A stretch of 64,000 nt of DNA, taken from the NCBI GenBank assembly GCA_035041965.1, contig JAPYMA010000260.1:62001-126000 (forward strand), read 5' to 3'. The stretch comes from Anisakis pegreffii. Taxonomy: Eukaryota > Nematoda > Chromadorea > Rhabditida > Anisakidae. Positions 13,701 through 27,021 of this stretch are shown in pieces (the stretch's first letter is position 1; each line of letters opens with the position of its first letter). A model generated the notes under the pieces. It did not search any database. It was not told the DNA's origin and saw only the letters and a program-made list of their open reading frames with translations. The position numbers and the translations under genes are program-made.

Positions 13701-16700
13701 CAAAGTAAAAGTTGATATTTCATGAAAGGGAGTGGTGTGTACGTTGCAAGAGGGTGACGACTTCGGCAAGCTGGCGCTTGTGAACGATGCACCACGTGCC
13801 GCTACGATAGCACTGAATGAAGACAACTCACAGTTTCTTAGGGTCGACAAAACCGATTTCAATAGGTAATTAATTCAATTTGCTTGATTAAATTCGCTGA
13901 ATTATTTATTCATTTGCTGATTTGCCCAACAACATAGGCGAGAGACCAATTAAGTTTTCATCAATCGATCGTTGTTCTTCTTCGACATTCCCTTTTTTTA
14001 AGTCATTGGGATGCCGAGTGTAACATTTGTATTTTCAAAGCAATCTCTCGTTCATTTTTCTTCTGCCAGCCATGGAAGAATCCTGCCATCTTGCTTGCCT
14101 AGTACCAAATGCTTCAGTAACTTCATCTTGATGAACAATACGTTTGTTTTTGCTATTGAGTGATGCAATGATTTACGAAAAGCAGCCACATCTATTATTA
14201 TCATCTATCTCTCTTTCATTAAAGCCTTCCTCACAGCACAGCACACTCAATCCTTTTGCTCATATCGCACGTTTACATCATATGGAACAGTGATCAATTT
14301 GACTCGGCAGTTTAGAATGAGTGTAAACGTATCATCTTCGCTTGTAATCATCGAATAGTTATGTGAGTGATGATGAGAAGCCAACTCATGGGAACGTATA
14401 GAAACCTGCATTGTTAATATTGAATGCTCAGTCAGCTATCAATTACCACTGAACACTGAACATAGGCGATTAAGTTCGAGAACATTCAGCACATCCGTTC
14501 GGAGAAGAAAACACCTGCTTTCGAGGTGTGTGTGTATGTGCATCAGGAATTAATTAAGCGAAGCATTATTCATTCATGTGAATTTACATGAAAACGAAAC
14601 AAATATTCATTTGTCATCTAACCGCACTTCATTCGTATAATACACATACGAACATAATCTGCTACACTTTGAAAGGATTCTTCGTGATGTTGAAGCGAAT
14701 ACAGTTCGTTTGAAAGAGCATGGACATGATGTGCTAGTGCTGGAAAAGATTAATAACACCTATAAACAAGATTCAACCGCGCATGATCCGTATACGGGTG
14801 AGCCGGTCACGTCGAGGCAACACTGTTGGTTGGTATTCTGAAATGGAATTATTTATGCGCATCTTTTGTTCTCGGCGATTTTTTGTTTGCGATTTCAGAA
14901 GATTGCACAGTTGTACGAATCATTGGTTTTGGGGACTTCGAGGAAGTGAAAAATTTTTTGTGTTGAATTATGTGAAAGAATAGGAAAGAAAGTCGATGAG
15001 TGATCAAAAAACGACCAAAAACGAGGCACATATTCAGTTGAATAATTAATTGATTGTGTTATTAAGTTATTCGGTGATGGCTGGATTGCCCGAAAAGATG
15101 GTTGAATACCTTTTGGAGACGAGGATCGATGCACACGCTGAGGACGGTTATGTGGACACGTTTCTAGAAGATTTCGTGCTAACGCATACCATTTATATGC
15201 CGCCAAATATCTTATGTAACTACCTCAAAAATTATTATATGAGAGGATCAACGGTATGCCTGCCATTTTGATGCAACATCATTGTTTTTGTAGCGTAGTC
15301 GATTCGTTCTCGAAAATTGTTGAATTATGAGTGAGGAACGTGAACAATGCACTCAAATATCATTCTTTTTATCGAATTTTATCGTTCAGTTCAAATTGAT
15401 CACTGTGATAAGTGGATTGATTCATTTTTTAACGCTTGTCAGCGTTTACATCATAAAATAATTACTCGACAGGCATAATATACTTGCAGAAAATTGTTGT
15501 GTTTCGAATTGAGAAAAAATCAAATGAGTTAGAAATTTCGTTTTGCTGTCTTTTCGTTGATTGTGTCGAGAATGAGCAATAAACAATATCGTTTCGTTCA
15601 GTTTTTTTGTTTGAAACATTATTCGCTGTTATTTGTTGTTGAGCTATTTATCATCATTTCAACAATCAATGCGAAATTCTTTAATGGCTAATTTATCATA
15701 TCAAAAACATTGGATTGCATCGAGTGAGTGCATCTAATTTCATTGAAGGTTCGTCCTGATAATGGTCGACCGCTGGATGATATTGAACTGAGGATTGGTG
15801 CAAAGAGACGAGTAGTGGTATTCCTCGATTTGTGGGTTCATACGCTTGGTATTCAGTTCTTCCTCGATCCTGTATCCAACAGCTTTGTTGAGGTTCCTCT
15901 TGAGAATAATCAATACTTATTAGCAGTTCACCGACAATATACATACTTAGCAGAATTTAAGTGACTCAATCAGTGGAAATGAATTTGCTTTGTGCTTGTG
16001 GCATCACTAAATCAAAAGATAGATGTTTGAACCGGGAATGCAAATCTGAATTGCGATACAGATATTCGAAATCTTTCATTCGCAGTCGTCATTTTCATAG
16101 TGAATACTTCTGAGTGTCATGCAAACACTCATGTAAATTCCTGTGCCGGTTGTATTGCGGGGCGACCTCTTAATAACAAGCGATATGATAATGGTGGCGA
16201 TAAGCGATATGATAAAATTATGTATAGCACTGGTAACATCAGTCTCAAATCTTAATGATGCTTAATATAGCAGTGTTAACATTATTGTTCTTAAGGAACT
16301 ATATTGTTGTGTGTTGGAAGATAGTCGTCAGCTACCACGGATGTTATCGGTATTAGAACGAATGAGTAACATACGACAGCTGCGTGAGAATGCGATGAGG
16401 ACATTGAATCGTCATCCATCGGTGGTTCTTGACTGTGGTGTTTATTGTGCCAACGCACCTGCACCGAACACTGTGCTCCCGTTCGATACATGTAATCATT
16501 TGATTTGTATTCATTTGCTTAATTGATGGCTTATGGTGTGCATTAGTTTATGGCATCGTAAGTGGAATGGGCACGATACGTCTGCTTAGAAGTTTATCAT
16601 TCACGTACTTGTAGGTAATCAAGTGATTTGTCTTTCGGATACGAGTTTTATCACGATGAACATTCGACTCGATAAGACTGCTGCAGAGATCTGTGATTTA

Positions 16701-19700
16701 GCCAAGGTGAAAGTGCGTTATGGAGGACCGAATGAACATTTCAAACTGGTTGAAGTTAAGAGCAATGGAGGTGTGCATTTCTCGGGAATCGATATCCTCA
16801 GATTTCATCCTAACTGACAAATTAATCCCTGAAAACCTCTCTCAACCACGAAAAAAAACAAGAATTTGAATTCAGTTGATATCATTTTTCTTTTAGTCCC
16901 CTTTCCATTCCTTGCTCTCTTTTCCGAGTTCATAATTTTTGTCCTCCGACTTTACTTATTTTGGTTTTTGAAATTTTGTTTTCAAAGTGAAACGTGTTTT
17001 ATTTTCAGAACGTGTTGTATTTTCACCAACTGATGTAAGTGTCCCAACAATGCTCTCACTGAATGGTCGACTATACATTGCTTATGCGGATGAAATTGAC
17101 TCATTGGTGGATTTTTTGGTTGAAATTTGATAACTTTGCATTCAGTTTATGAATTCCGTTCAAAATCTGATGATTCAGATCACATTTCCATAAACGAATC
17201 AAATCAGTGCTAAATAACATTCCGTATGAATAAAGCCAAAAACTACACATTTTATTGTTGAACTAGAACTGTATAAACCATATAATTGGTTCAGAATGTG
17301 GCATTTAGAGAGGTGAAGAAAAGTGTCTCGGTTAGTTCGGCTAGCATGAAACCAAAATTTGTTGAAAGTGTAGATTTCGAAAGCTCACTTTCGCTATTCC
17401 GCCTACTCTTGTATGCATTCCACTAACGGTTGCAGCGAGAGAGAATCTAATCTTGTTAAAATTCAGTCGAAATCATTTGAAAGGACACGAGCAAGTTGCA
17501 TGTGAATTGTTGAAATGCATCGTATCGTCATTAGACTGAATGAAAAGTTTTGTATGGATGGAAACTCGTTTGCATAGTAGTTGTTGTGAGTAGTCTATGA
17601 AAGAAGGCATCTAACTGTGGTCAGTTCAGAGTCCGTTGTTGCAACAAGACGGTCCAGTTGAAAGTGTACATTCGTCAATGATCGAATTGCTGAGCAGTGC
17701 TGATATTGCACAACAGCTATCAATTTTCCACATGCAGTTGTTTGAGGCGACCGATGAAATAGAACTCATCACTCAGGTGTGTGATAAGCAAGTTTTCGTA
17801 TTGTCGAAGTGCTGTTCAGAACTAGAAATATAGTACCAATTAAACATTTCCGTAGGGATTGTCATTATATGATGAAATTGTTGTTTTTCGGTACTTTTCT
17901 TATTTGTCGGATTTTACAAACATATTGTTGGATGAAGCAAGAACTGTAGTGAATTGTTTCAAATTAGGTGTTTGGTCGAGACCAATTTCCCGGTCGAATC
18001 CCTTCTAATCTGGATCTGTTAATGCGACGATTCAATGAGGTACAATTTTGGACAACCACCGAGGTTTTGCTGGCACATGGAGCATCGAAACGAGTCGCTA
18101 TGCTAAAGAAATTCATCAAAATTGCTGCACAGTTAGTGATGAAGCTGGATTTTGTTATGTGATCTGCAAATTTGTGGTCGATGTTCGAATATTCTAAAAC
18201 AAAACCTTTCATTGCCTTTTCACTTTTGCTTTTTTGAGATCTGATTCTTCAACACTAGTCAAAAGTTCACTGCTTAGTAAGTATTCGCGCAACTGATTTT
18301 GTGTCCTATTGATTTTTTCCAACAATTCAACCTGGGTTTTTAAATTTCAGTGCTAAAGAGAATCGTGATTTGATGTCGCTGTTCGCCATTATTCTCGGTC
18401 TCAGTAATGTAGCAGTGAGCAGAATCACGTACATTTGGGATGTAAGCGCTGTTTGTTTCTATAACAACTGACATGCTGATACTGTTTTCTGCATTTTTCA
18501 TTTACACTACATTTTATAGTTCGACAGGGTTTCAGCTGAATATGACAATGCATATCACTGGGACTGACTGATACCGTTATGCAAACTTTGATATATTGCA
18601 GAAGTTGCCATCGAAAATACGACGTCAGTATGCCGAATTCGAGGCTTTGTTGGATCCATCTAGGAACCATAGAGCCTATCGAATGTTAGTATCGAAGATG
18701 GGTTCACCAACTGTGCCATTCGTACCGCTACTGCTAAAAGACCTGACGTTTACGCATGAGGGAAATAAGACCTATTTTGCTGGTTTGGTCAATTTCGAGA
18801 AGATGGTTGGTCGCTTTGATCGTCCGTTTCTTGTTTTGTCCTATTGATCAAACAATGTGAAAAGAATGATAACATCTAACAACAGCTCAATTTTGGAGAA
18901 AGATTTTGAAGCCGCATTAATTAGTGAAGAAAACATATTGAATGAATCGCAGACATTCATTAAATGGTCCCGGTTGAGAGATATGAATGAGTTGATGAAA
19001 TGAGTCTGTCAAAACGCAACTACCTTTGCATCGTTTGTTTCATTTTCAACTCGAAACGATAACCAGTTGATGAGGTGTTCATGTGTTGGAAGCGAGTGAA
19101 GAAATTAATGACAGCCGGCGAAATGTTTTAGTTTTTTATGTTACCAACCAGGAAGTGATACTAGTTTTTAATGCACTCATGGCACCAATTATAAACGATA
19201 CAAATTTCAGCATATGATAGCCAACGTGCTGCGCAATTTCAGACAATGTAAATCCAAATATCCATGTGAGTTTTTGATATTGCAACTGTTCGCTTATCAT
19301 TAAGATCATTGATGAAACAATTAACCGATGTGTATTGAATGATTGAAGCGTTCATGAGAATGGATCAGTTGAAGAATCAGCGAAACATTCAGCTTCACTA
19401 GGGTTGCCTATTGCTAGAAAAAGACCAGGTATTTCCCTAACAAAGAGTAATTTCCGTTTGAGGAGATAAGTTTCACTCATTCTCGGCAAATCACTGGTTA
19501 CAGAGAAATTCCTGACAGAGAAAGGCGATTAAGCGGAATCTCTTCCATTGCTTATAATGATTAGAGAAATACATTGAAAATTCATCGAAAAACTCAGGTG
19601 AAATTTCAGCGAGAGCATTCGATCAAAAGAAAGTATTCGAATCAAAGAATCTCATAAGGTACTTTACTTCTCTTCATTCTTATTTCCAACTGTTTATTTC

Positions 19701-20005
19701 CAAACTTGTAGTATTGTTTTGAATACATTCAGCACAGTCAATTCTGGACTACGTTTCGTTTTCAAGTTAAATTGTTCGAAGTCTGCACAGTCGTTGATTT
19801 AAGAAGTTCTTGAATTATGTGATATGAAAGCTTCAGAAGATTTGTTGCAAATAACGTTGCATCTATTGAATGCGGCTGAAAAAAACAGTTCAAATAAGTT
19901 GAAATTCAATCCTGTTACAGAAATTTCAAAGTAATTGATAATCAGCGTCGACTCATGGAAATATCCTACCGGATTGAGCCGTCAAAGAGGAAACAAATCG
20001 AGTAA
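6951..20005 (+). CDS. epac-1: EPAC-type cAMP-regulated Rap guanine nucleotide exchange factor (5' end missing)
   Basis: Exchanges GDP for GTP on Rap GTPases under cAMP control, at membranes. Domain order is that of EPAC: cyclic-nucleotide domain A, DEP, cyclic-nucleotide domain B, REM, RA-like, CDC25. Exons placed: 6951-7030, 7625-7774, 9815-10008, 10251-10349, 10766-10919, 11131-11212, 11604-11735, 11846-12068, 13729-13865, 14676-14828, 15067-15253, 15749-15892, 16296-16491, 16615-16770, 17009-17106, 17630-17776, 17968-18131, 18351-18441, 18602-18805, 19211-19265, 19738-19765, 19921-20005. Phases agree at every junction except 7774/9815, so a small exon is probably missing there. About 985 residues are visible (vertebrate EPAC2 is about 1010). 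The stop is TAA at 20003-20005 and a possible poly(A) signal aataaa lies at 20394-20399. The first exon or exons and the start codon were not found. DEP between the two cyclic-nucleotide domains rules out PDZ-GEF. Confidence 0.93.
7775..9814 (+). other. EPAC intron, probably hiding one small exon
   Basis: A 2-kb gap between the exon ending in phase 0 at 7774 and the exon starting in phase 1 at 9815. A short exon of length 3n+1 is needed to join them. None was recognised. Minus-strand open frames at 8413-8784 and 8987-9175 lie antisense to the gene and have no recognisable domain. A C-rich tract sits near 8931-8948. Confidence 0.5.
9815..11212 (+). other. epac-1: EPAC DEP domain and preceding linker
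   Basis: Exon 9815-10008 is a poorly conserved linker with an asparagine run coded by aac/aat repeats. Exon 10251-10349 ([24 protein letters not shown]) and exon 10766-10919 ([11 protein letters not shown], then [18 protein letters not shown]) are the DEP core, with the typical helix pairs and the MVDWL motif. Exon 11131-11212 ([14 protein letters not shown]) completes it. DEP domains bring EPAC to phosphatidic-acid-rich or G-protein-marked membranes. Exon phases join cleanly from 9815 onward. Confidence 0.9.
11604..13865 (+). other. epac-1: EPAC cyclic-nucleotide-binding domain B (regulatory)
   Basis: Exon 11604-11735 carries [17 protein letters not shown], exon 11846-12068 carries [19 protein letters not shown] and [19 protein letters not shown], and exon 13729-13865 carries the cassette [20 protein letters not shown] and the helix start [11 protein letters not shown]. 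The phosphate-binding arginine (in PRAAT) and the EPAC-specific [11 protein letters not shown] are intact, so this domain should bind cAMP and act as the activating switch. The open frame running past the splice site at 12068 is intron read-through. Confidence 0.93.
12069..13728 (+). other. EPAC intron within cyclic-nucleotide domain B
   Basis: A 1.66-kb intron with donor gttaat after the codon for the lysine of HGK and acceptor atgaaag before GVVCTLQEG. It splits domain B before the cassette. Nothing else was recognised in it. Confidence 0.75.
14676..15892 (+). other. epac-1: EPAC hinge and REM domain
   Basis: Exon 14676-14828 starts [20 protein letters not shown], the EPAC hinge and switchboard region joining domain B to the catalytic half. 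Exon 15067-15253 ([33 protein letters not shown]) and exon 15749-15892 ([20 protein letters not shown]) form the REM helices that brace the CDC25 domain. The donor at 14828 (gttggt) and acceptor at 15066 (attaag) are weak but are the only pair that keeps phase 2. Confidence 0.87.
16296..17106 (+). other. epac-1: EPAC linker and RA-like domain
   Basis: Exon 16296-16491 carries the helix [20 protein letters not shown] after REM. Exons 16615-16770 and 17009-17106 form a ubiquitin-fold RA-like domain: [20 protein letters not shown], then [20 protein letters not shown] and [17 protein letters not shown]. In EPAC2 this domain binds GTP-loaded Ras; binding here cannot be judged from sequence. Confidence 0.85.
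17630..20005 (+). other. epac-1: EPAC CDC25 catalytic domain and C-terminus
   Basis: Exons from 17630 carry the Rap-exchange domain. Motifs in order: [110 protein letters not shown] and LVNFEKM. These are the conserved blocks of Rap-specific GEFs, including the helical hairpin region, so the enzyme is probably active. The C-terminal tail [20 protein letters not shown] in the last exon matches the EPAC tail. It is reached through a 55-base and a 28-base exon, both keeping phase. Confidence 0.92.
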
Positions 20006-23000
20006 TCAGATGATGTATTGTAAAATCACAAGATTCAGTCACATGATCTCATATGTCACTTATTGTTTATTTATTAATACGTTACCGCAACACATCCATC
20101 TAATTCATGTCCACTTCACGAAATATTCCCCAAAGGTGAAATTACTCTTCGAAGATGCTCAAAAAAATTGCGTTCGTTGTTTTTATTCGAATATTCATTG
20201 TATATACATATAAGTTGTGTGTTCTCAACAAAAAATCAGATCATTTGCAAAGCGATTATTTTTTGCAAAATGAATGATGAGCTACATATTTCAGAAATTT
20301 GCAAAAACATCGCAACATTCTCAACTACGTTGAATCTTTGATTAAATTCCGTTTTTTTTCGGTCGATAAGGAACAAAATTCGCTTCAAGTAACAATAAAA
20401 TGGAATGTAAATGATGTTTTACGGTGATGTTGCCACCTTGCGTCATACTTACTTTCATTCGTTCTGACGCTATCAGTCGACCGAAACATGCGTCTAATCG
20501 TGCTCAATCAAGCTGACATACGTTGAATGATCAATTGAATGCCGTCAACTGGGACGAATTTAATGATATCCTTCACACGTTGATCGAGCAAAAGTTTAAT
20601 GAAGCGCAGTAGGTGATAACTGTATCATCATTGGAGTGTATAATGAAAATACTGATGAGAGGTGACTATTTTTGGATTGTTTACTACGGAATCGTACGAA
20701 AAGTTCAAATGTTCAGCTGTAAAATAGTGTTGAGTTTCGATGCAATCACTCTAAAAATAAAATGCAAAATTGAAAAACGCTCTCAAAATGTTCAGAAATT
20801 TTGAAATTGCCTAACACTGGAGTTGTCAACAAGTCGATTCAGTGCATTTTTTTAACAGTTCGAAAAGGATGTGGTGTATAGACATAGACTTGACTTCATC
20901 TGCATCCACTTCTTCAGTGCGCTTTATAAAAAATTACTTCTTATTGTGCAGAATGGAAAGTTGAGTTTAAGAATGAACGAACTTTATCAGTGAAAGATAT
21001 GACTGTTTGAGAATTAAACAGCACAGCGACTGCTCGCAAACGTACACCGCAGATCACTTTTTTAGTACAGTAATGCACTGAATTGACTTGTTGGTGGTTC
21101 CGAAGTCAATGTCAGCTTACTGATTTCGATAAATTCTTCTCTTTCGTTACTTTTATGATGTGTAATGTGATATAATTGAAGTGTATAGGTGGAAAAATAA
21201 ATGCGTTATTACGAAAGTGATACTGTTGAATAATATTGTGAGCCAATTCACCTAAGCTAATAAGCTTGTTCAAAATGCTTCTTCAGCCATCATCATGGTA
21301 AGTAGACACAGTGGAAGATGTCGCAAAAACTTCATTGTAGATGAGAAAACGGAATTATTGGTGAAGTGAAAAAAAAAGAAATGAAACATTCGAATTTTAT
21401 TCATTTTTTTCTTACTGTCGAAATTGAAACACCAATTCATCAAGATAACTTTACGGATGTACTTCACAGAAGGAATATCCAACTCGACAAAATACCACAC
21501 GATCGCTATGTAAGAAGTAAATAAGAAACAATACAACAAACACGCGCACACTGGTTTGTAAGAAGGAATGAATTATACACTATATAACAATGCGCATTAG
21601 ACTACAACATCTGAAGTAGACGAGGAATAACTCCGATATGTCTGCTAACATTTTAATTCAAAAAATGTATAGCATCAACAAAATTTCAACAAAGCTGTCA
21701 TTCTGACACAATACAAACCATCAAATAAATACGAAGATAATGGACCGTTTGAAGTACCGACCGTACTTACCGAAATATTCGAATATTTCTTGACCAAAGG
21801 TACGTGTCTATGATCGATAAGCATTCTACATTTGGTCACCTCATTATTTCTTCCACTTATAAGAGGCGGTTGGGAGAATATTACCATGTAAATGAAAACT
21901 TTTAAACGATGGAGAAATGTGAACAAAACAATGACTCATCCAAACGAGAAGCGATTTGAATTGGAGTGAATTATAAAGCACAACAAATGATGGCATGATT
22001 CAAGTGTAATTCCAAAAGAAAACGTGCAACACGAAAGAACAAACGATTAAGGCGATGCAATACCATAAGGCCAGTAATGATAAAATTATAGTATTATGCT
22101 GAAACGGTACTCAGTACAACAACACGAATGCAAGCAGCACAACACATGATTGGAATATCAACGAATTTTGAGTGAACATTCTCGACAATTCTAAATTAAG
22201 ACACCCGATTGAGATTAAGAATGTTATTGGTACGATTACAACTTCAATGAATATTTCCATCAATGAAATATTAGGTATGTAAACCGTCACATTTTGAGAA
22301 TTTATTGATATGATCTAATTTGATTCATTTTGTTTTGTTCGCACACAATACCGCTCTCTTGTAAGAGTGTGTAATTCTTCAAAATCAAACATGAAGATAG
22401 CAAGAAATGTTTCTGAGCATTGTCTATCGCACTGAATAGGCAAAAAAGAAAACTCAAAAAAAAAACGAAGACCGAATGTAATGTAGAAGCAAAAAACCGG
22501 TAGTGATAGCATTAAATACAGACCGGTAATGATAATATCACATATTTTAACATGAAGTTTACACAGAAGCGGTGTTATGATGCCGACGATTTTGTGAGAA
22601 TAATCTCTAAAACACCAGAGATCTCTAAAACACCAAACAATTTATCGTATTACGGAACCGACAAGTGAAAACTGATCAGCTTTGAATGCGAGGGGATCTT
22701 TGTTTTTCGGATTACCTCCTTCATTATAATCACACATCACATCATAACATCGCTTTCCATAAGCAAAAATACTGAAGAATACTGTTCGTTACTGATTGGT
22801 TCTTTCACTGGATTGAAAGGGTTCATTCGGACGTTCAGCTGAAACGTAATATAGCATGTATTTCCCGCTTGACTCAACGCAATGTTAATTCAACGAGATC
22901 TTAAACATTCATACAAACCACGAAATGAATGCATTGAACAAATACTGAGAATGTGCGTTAAATAATCCACCGACGATATATGAACAATAAATATACCAAT

Positions 23001-23057
23001 ACGAAGAGCACCTACCTTATTAATACCAGCAATAAATTTCGCACTCTAAATCCATTC
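20006..23057. other. Convergent intergenic region
   Basis: Lies between the 3' ends of the EPAC gene (plus) and the formin gene (minus). A possible EPAC poly(A) signal aataaa is at 20394-20399. A short imperfect tandem (tctctaaaacaccagaga-type, two units) lies at about 22605-22640. Open frames here are AT-rich and featureless. No RNA gene was recognised. Confidence 0.6.
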
Positions 23058-26000
23058 TCATAATTCATTGAGACGAGCAAGTAAGTCATCGGTTCCGGCT
23101 GTTTTTCTCGCCGCAGTGTTCGGATTTGAATTCTCTGTAGACGCTGTTTGCGTTACTGGTGTTCCATCGGCCTGAAGCACTCAATAAAATGTAATCGTTC
23201 AATAAAAAACACATGTGCAAGCAAGCCTCACAAGCTCCTATATTCAGGCAAACACACAGTTTATAATGACAGCAAAATTTTTGGCATGAAAAGGTTTGCA
23301 ATATGAAATCGCTTGAAAACGGATTTGAATTGCACTGGAACTTCATTCTCAGAATAGCGCTTAAAACGAGCAATCGAATAAATGAATATTACTCACATTC
23401 ACTGTGATTGTAGGTTGACCTTTGCGTCGAATTTTGTACGGTCCTTTTATTGGTAATTCGACAGCCGTCGAAGGAGGTGGCGCAGGTGCCGAAGATGCGA
23501 TCGTTTCACTTAACAATATGTCGGCACCACGCGAACGTTGTCGTTGAATGGCCGCTCGTCCTAAAGTTAAATACTTGTTCTCGTGTCCAGTGAATTTCAG
23601 AAAAAAAATCGAAATTGAAAAAAAAAAACTAGGTTCGGAGCGAGATTCCCACATAACATTCATTCATTGATTATGATACAGCAATTGATGAACCATTTTG
23701 AAACTTGATCATTTTTGATAAGTAAAGTCTGAATAATAGAAAGTATCCAACCAGCATAAATATTATATATTCAAATGTATACGCATAAAAAATTGCACCG
23801 AACAAAAACGCATATGAAAAGAGTACGCGATAATTACACTTCCAATCCGATATAAACTGAAAGAGATTCAATGAAACAAGATGAACCAACCAGCTCTTGT
23901 ACGTGGTGCGCTTCGTGGCGTTCTTCTTTCGGCATTCTTCAGATAACTGCTCTCCAAGAATTTCTCAATCTCATCGACAACACCCGATCCTTCTTTTCCT
24001 AAAAATTTCTCTCCTCACCGTAACAAATTCTCTGCCATTTTTTGTGAACAGACAACAACCATCAAATCATTCCAAGGGAATAAAGTTGATGTAATTAACA
24101 CAAATGAAAATTACTTTAACAAAAAAAAACCCTCCTCCTCCTCAGAAAGAAATTTGCTCTATGAATGAAATGACCGTTTTTATACCGTTTTTAAGAAGTC
24201 CATCGATTCTGACACCACGATTCACCGACGAAGGCGTTGCATTGGTTTGTATCGGTCTGAATGGAGGTCGTTTCTTGCGCTGCTCTTCTCGTTCCTTCAA
24301 TTCCCGTTCTTTTTCGATATCGCGGTAGGCATGCTGCAATATCAGACAGTATCATTTCGATTGCAAATTCACTTTCGACATACAAACTTTACTCATCTAA
24401 ACATTATTATTTGTCAGACATTTTCCTCACAATCAGTCGTGAACTTGCAGTTGAACAAATTCATAACATCATTAGAACAACACCCAATTCCATTCATTTT
24501 GAAAGTGCATTAGTTCAGAGTCCTTCAAAGATCATTGAAGAGCAAACAACTCATTCAACAAACCTCGTATTGATCTCGAAATGTTTTCATATCTGCGAAG
24601 AACGCGTCCATTGGGTACTTCTTGGGGTCAAAAGCGTAATAGCGATGTAGTGATTTCCAATTTGAGTTCATTGTTTGATACATCTCAAACATGAACGTGT
24701 GCTTATTGTTTCAAACAACATTATATCGATATAAAGCGATCAGATCATTTATTCGACTTTTTAAAAAGGCATTCTTAAGAATATTGAACCTTGCTGCAAT
24801 TTTCACGCAGTTGCAACAACTTCTGCACTGTTTTGAGAATCATTAAAAGTCGTATTAAAACCAGATTCCAAAGTTTTGTGGATTGTGTTGGGGCCGAAGG
24901 CATTATAGTCACAGATTGCTCACCTTATCAACAGTATCGTATTCAGCTTTGGCCTTCTCAATGAACGGTGAGAGCTTCTCAAGAAAGCGATCGTTGTCCG
25001 CTTGCAGAGTGTAATTTTTCAATTGATTTTCGATCTTGAAACAACATCATGAATTAGTTCGAGAACTCTTCTCAAGCAATCAAGAAAACACACAAAGGGG
25101 ACAGAAGTGTAATGTTAACAACAATAGCACTATTATATCGAGAATATTGATAACAACAATGACAGCACAGAAACACAAATAATAACCTTATTAATTGTAT
25201 TTTTCAGCGTAACGATTCCTTTCGAAATTTCGTCTGGATTAACACGCGATGCTTTAGCAACATGCATGAAATCATCCATTGGGAACTGAGTATAAACGCC
25301 ATTGGATTGTTGTGAGATTTGCAAAATTAGATAGTGCAATAGGGTTTGACTATTATCGACATCTTTTGTATCAACTAACTGAAATATTTAGAACGCATTA
25401 ATATTACCAAAAATGAAAATTATTAAAAGAAATTCAGTCACAAAAGCAACACATTCGTACCTGACAGCAAAAACAATAACAACAATGATAATATTCAACG
25501 AGTCCGAAAAACAAGAAACGTTTTCGACAGAAGAATGCTGACAACAAGATCACGCATTGAAACGTTGGATAAACCGAAGTAAAACGTTAGTAACCTTAGT
25601 GAGGATGGTCATTTCAAAGCCAAACGCATCTTTGTAAGTTTTTGATGAATGACCCATATAATTACCAACAAGAAGTACCATTTGAAGAAATATCGCAAAA
25701 CCAGCCGATGTACGAATCTCATCACAAGCTTCGATCACTGCTGATATTCCCTTCAAAGAATCCATGACAATCTTGCACAAAATGACCGCAACATCAACTG
25801 ACCTCAATCAGATTTATTTCTCAAATCCATTCAGTGGACATTATCGGACAGATGAAATGTACACAAAAGATTTGTTTGTAATAAAGGAAATGAAACAAAT
25901 GAATACCGGCTTGAGATCATTCAGGGTTTCGTTAAACCTCAACATGAACACAATTGAATCAAGACGTGCCGGTAGCGCTTTTATCGATGCTAATGTGGCC

Positions 26001-27021
26001 GCAAACTGGAACAGGATCATTCATTGAAAACAGCGCAATAACAAACAAGGGAAGATTTGGCACAAAAATTTCATACAAGACTCACTGAACAATTAGAAAT
26101 TTAGCGAAGTTGTTTTATTAAAGCAAAATCTAATTGAAAGATTATGGATGAATGCTTATGAACTGTTGACCTGTTCTCCCTCTGGCATTTCGCTGAATTT
26201 CTTCTCGGGCAATTCTCTGAGTTTGTTCAACATTTCAATGGGCGGTAATGCAGTGCGTAACTGTTGCATTGTACCGGCATCCAATGTCTTATCATCAACT
26301 TCCAATAAACAGCGTTTCCACTCACGCAGTGATAATTTGCATGATCCTTGCAAAATGGCTGAAAGTTCACTTACGATCAGATGGTCATCGATCTGGCCAG
26401 ATAAAAATATCTGGACAATGCATGCAACGAGAGGATTTTTATCTGATGTGAACAATTTCAGTAGCTGTTACAAAACAAAATCAATCTGGAAAGGCAAAAA
26501 ATAAGAGGAGAAAATAAATCTGATGAATGTGTAGCAACAATTGAGACAATGATGTATACGTTGAAATTAACAGATGATGAACTAACCCAAAGCCTGAAGT
26601 ACTTTATCATCATTGATTACCAGTGGCATTTTTACTTTCTTCTTCGAAAGGCTCTTCGAATTCGCAGTCTTAGCAAGTTCCGAGTCGCTTGTTGGCAATG
26701 CTGGACGACTGCAAACAAGCCCAAATAACCAGGCAGCACTATTCAACAAAATGAGACAATAACATAAAGTTTTCGACGATCTTTGCACGCACTGTAAATC
26801 GTACGATAATGATTTTATATACACACAGACACACGATTACAACGTTGCGATTGATATGATCAGTTTTCATTGGACTAACGAAATGATGAATGAAGAATCA
26901 TCAATCGCAAATACCTTGTTGCGAATTTCATTTTCAGCGTTTCGAAAAGTCTTTCGTTAGCGAATTTCTCCTCGGAGGTTTGCGCCCAAAATGAATCTTT
27001 CGCTATCTGAGTTGGTTTGAT
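23058..27021 (-). other. cyk-1: Formin FH2 domain and C-terminal tail with DAD-like motif
   Basis: FH2 blocks in order: IAKDSFWAQTSEEKFANERL, LQGSCKLSLREWKRCLLEVD, LRTALPPIEMLNKLREL, LASIKALPARLDSIVFMLRF, GISAVIEACDEIRTSAGFA, MVLLVGNYMGH then KDAFGFEMTILTK, LLHYLILQI, FMHVAKASRVNPDEISKGI, and YYAFDPKKYPMDAFFADMKT. These include the GNYM and dimer-contact regions, so the filament-end ring should form. A charged helix (YRDIEKERELKEREEQRKK) and a low-complexity tail follow. The last residues, GTDDLLARLNEL, resemble a DAD core (DxLLxxL) but lack the usual methionine and the following basic patch. Confidence 0.9.

Noticed and set aside
26360..26464. Upstream extension of the formin FH2 exon (LLKLFTSDKN...)
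   Set aside because: Open, but phase and FH2 alignment require the acceptor at 26359/26358; the extension is intron read-through.
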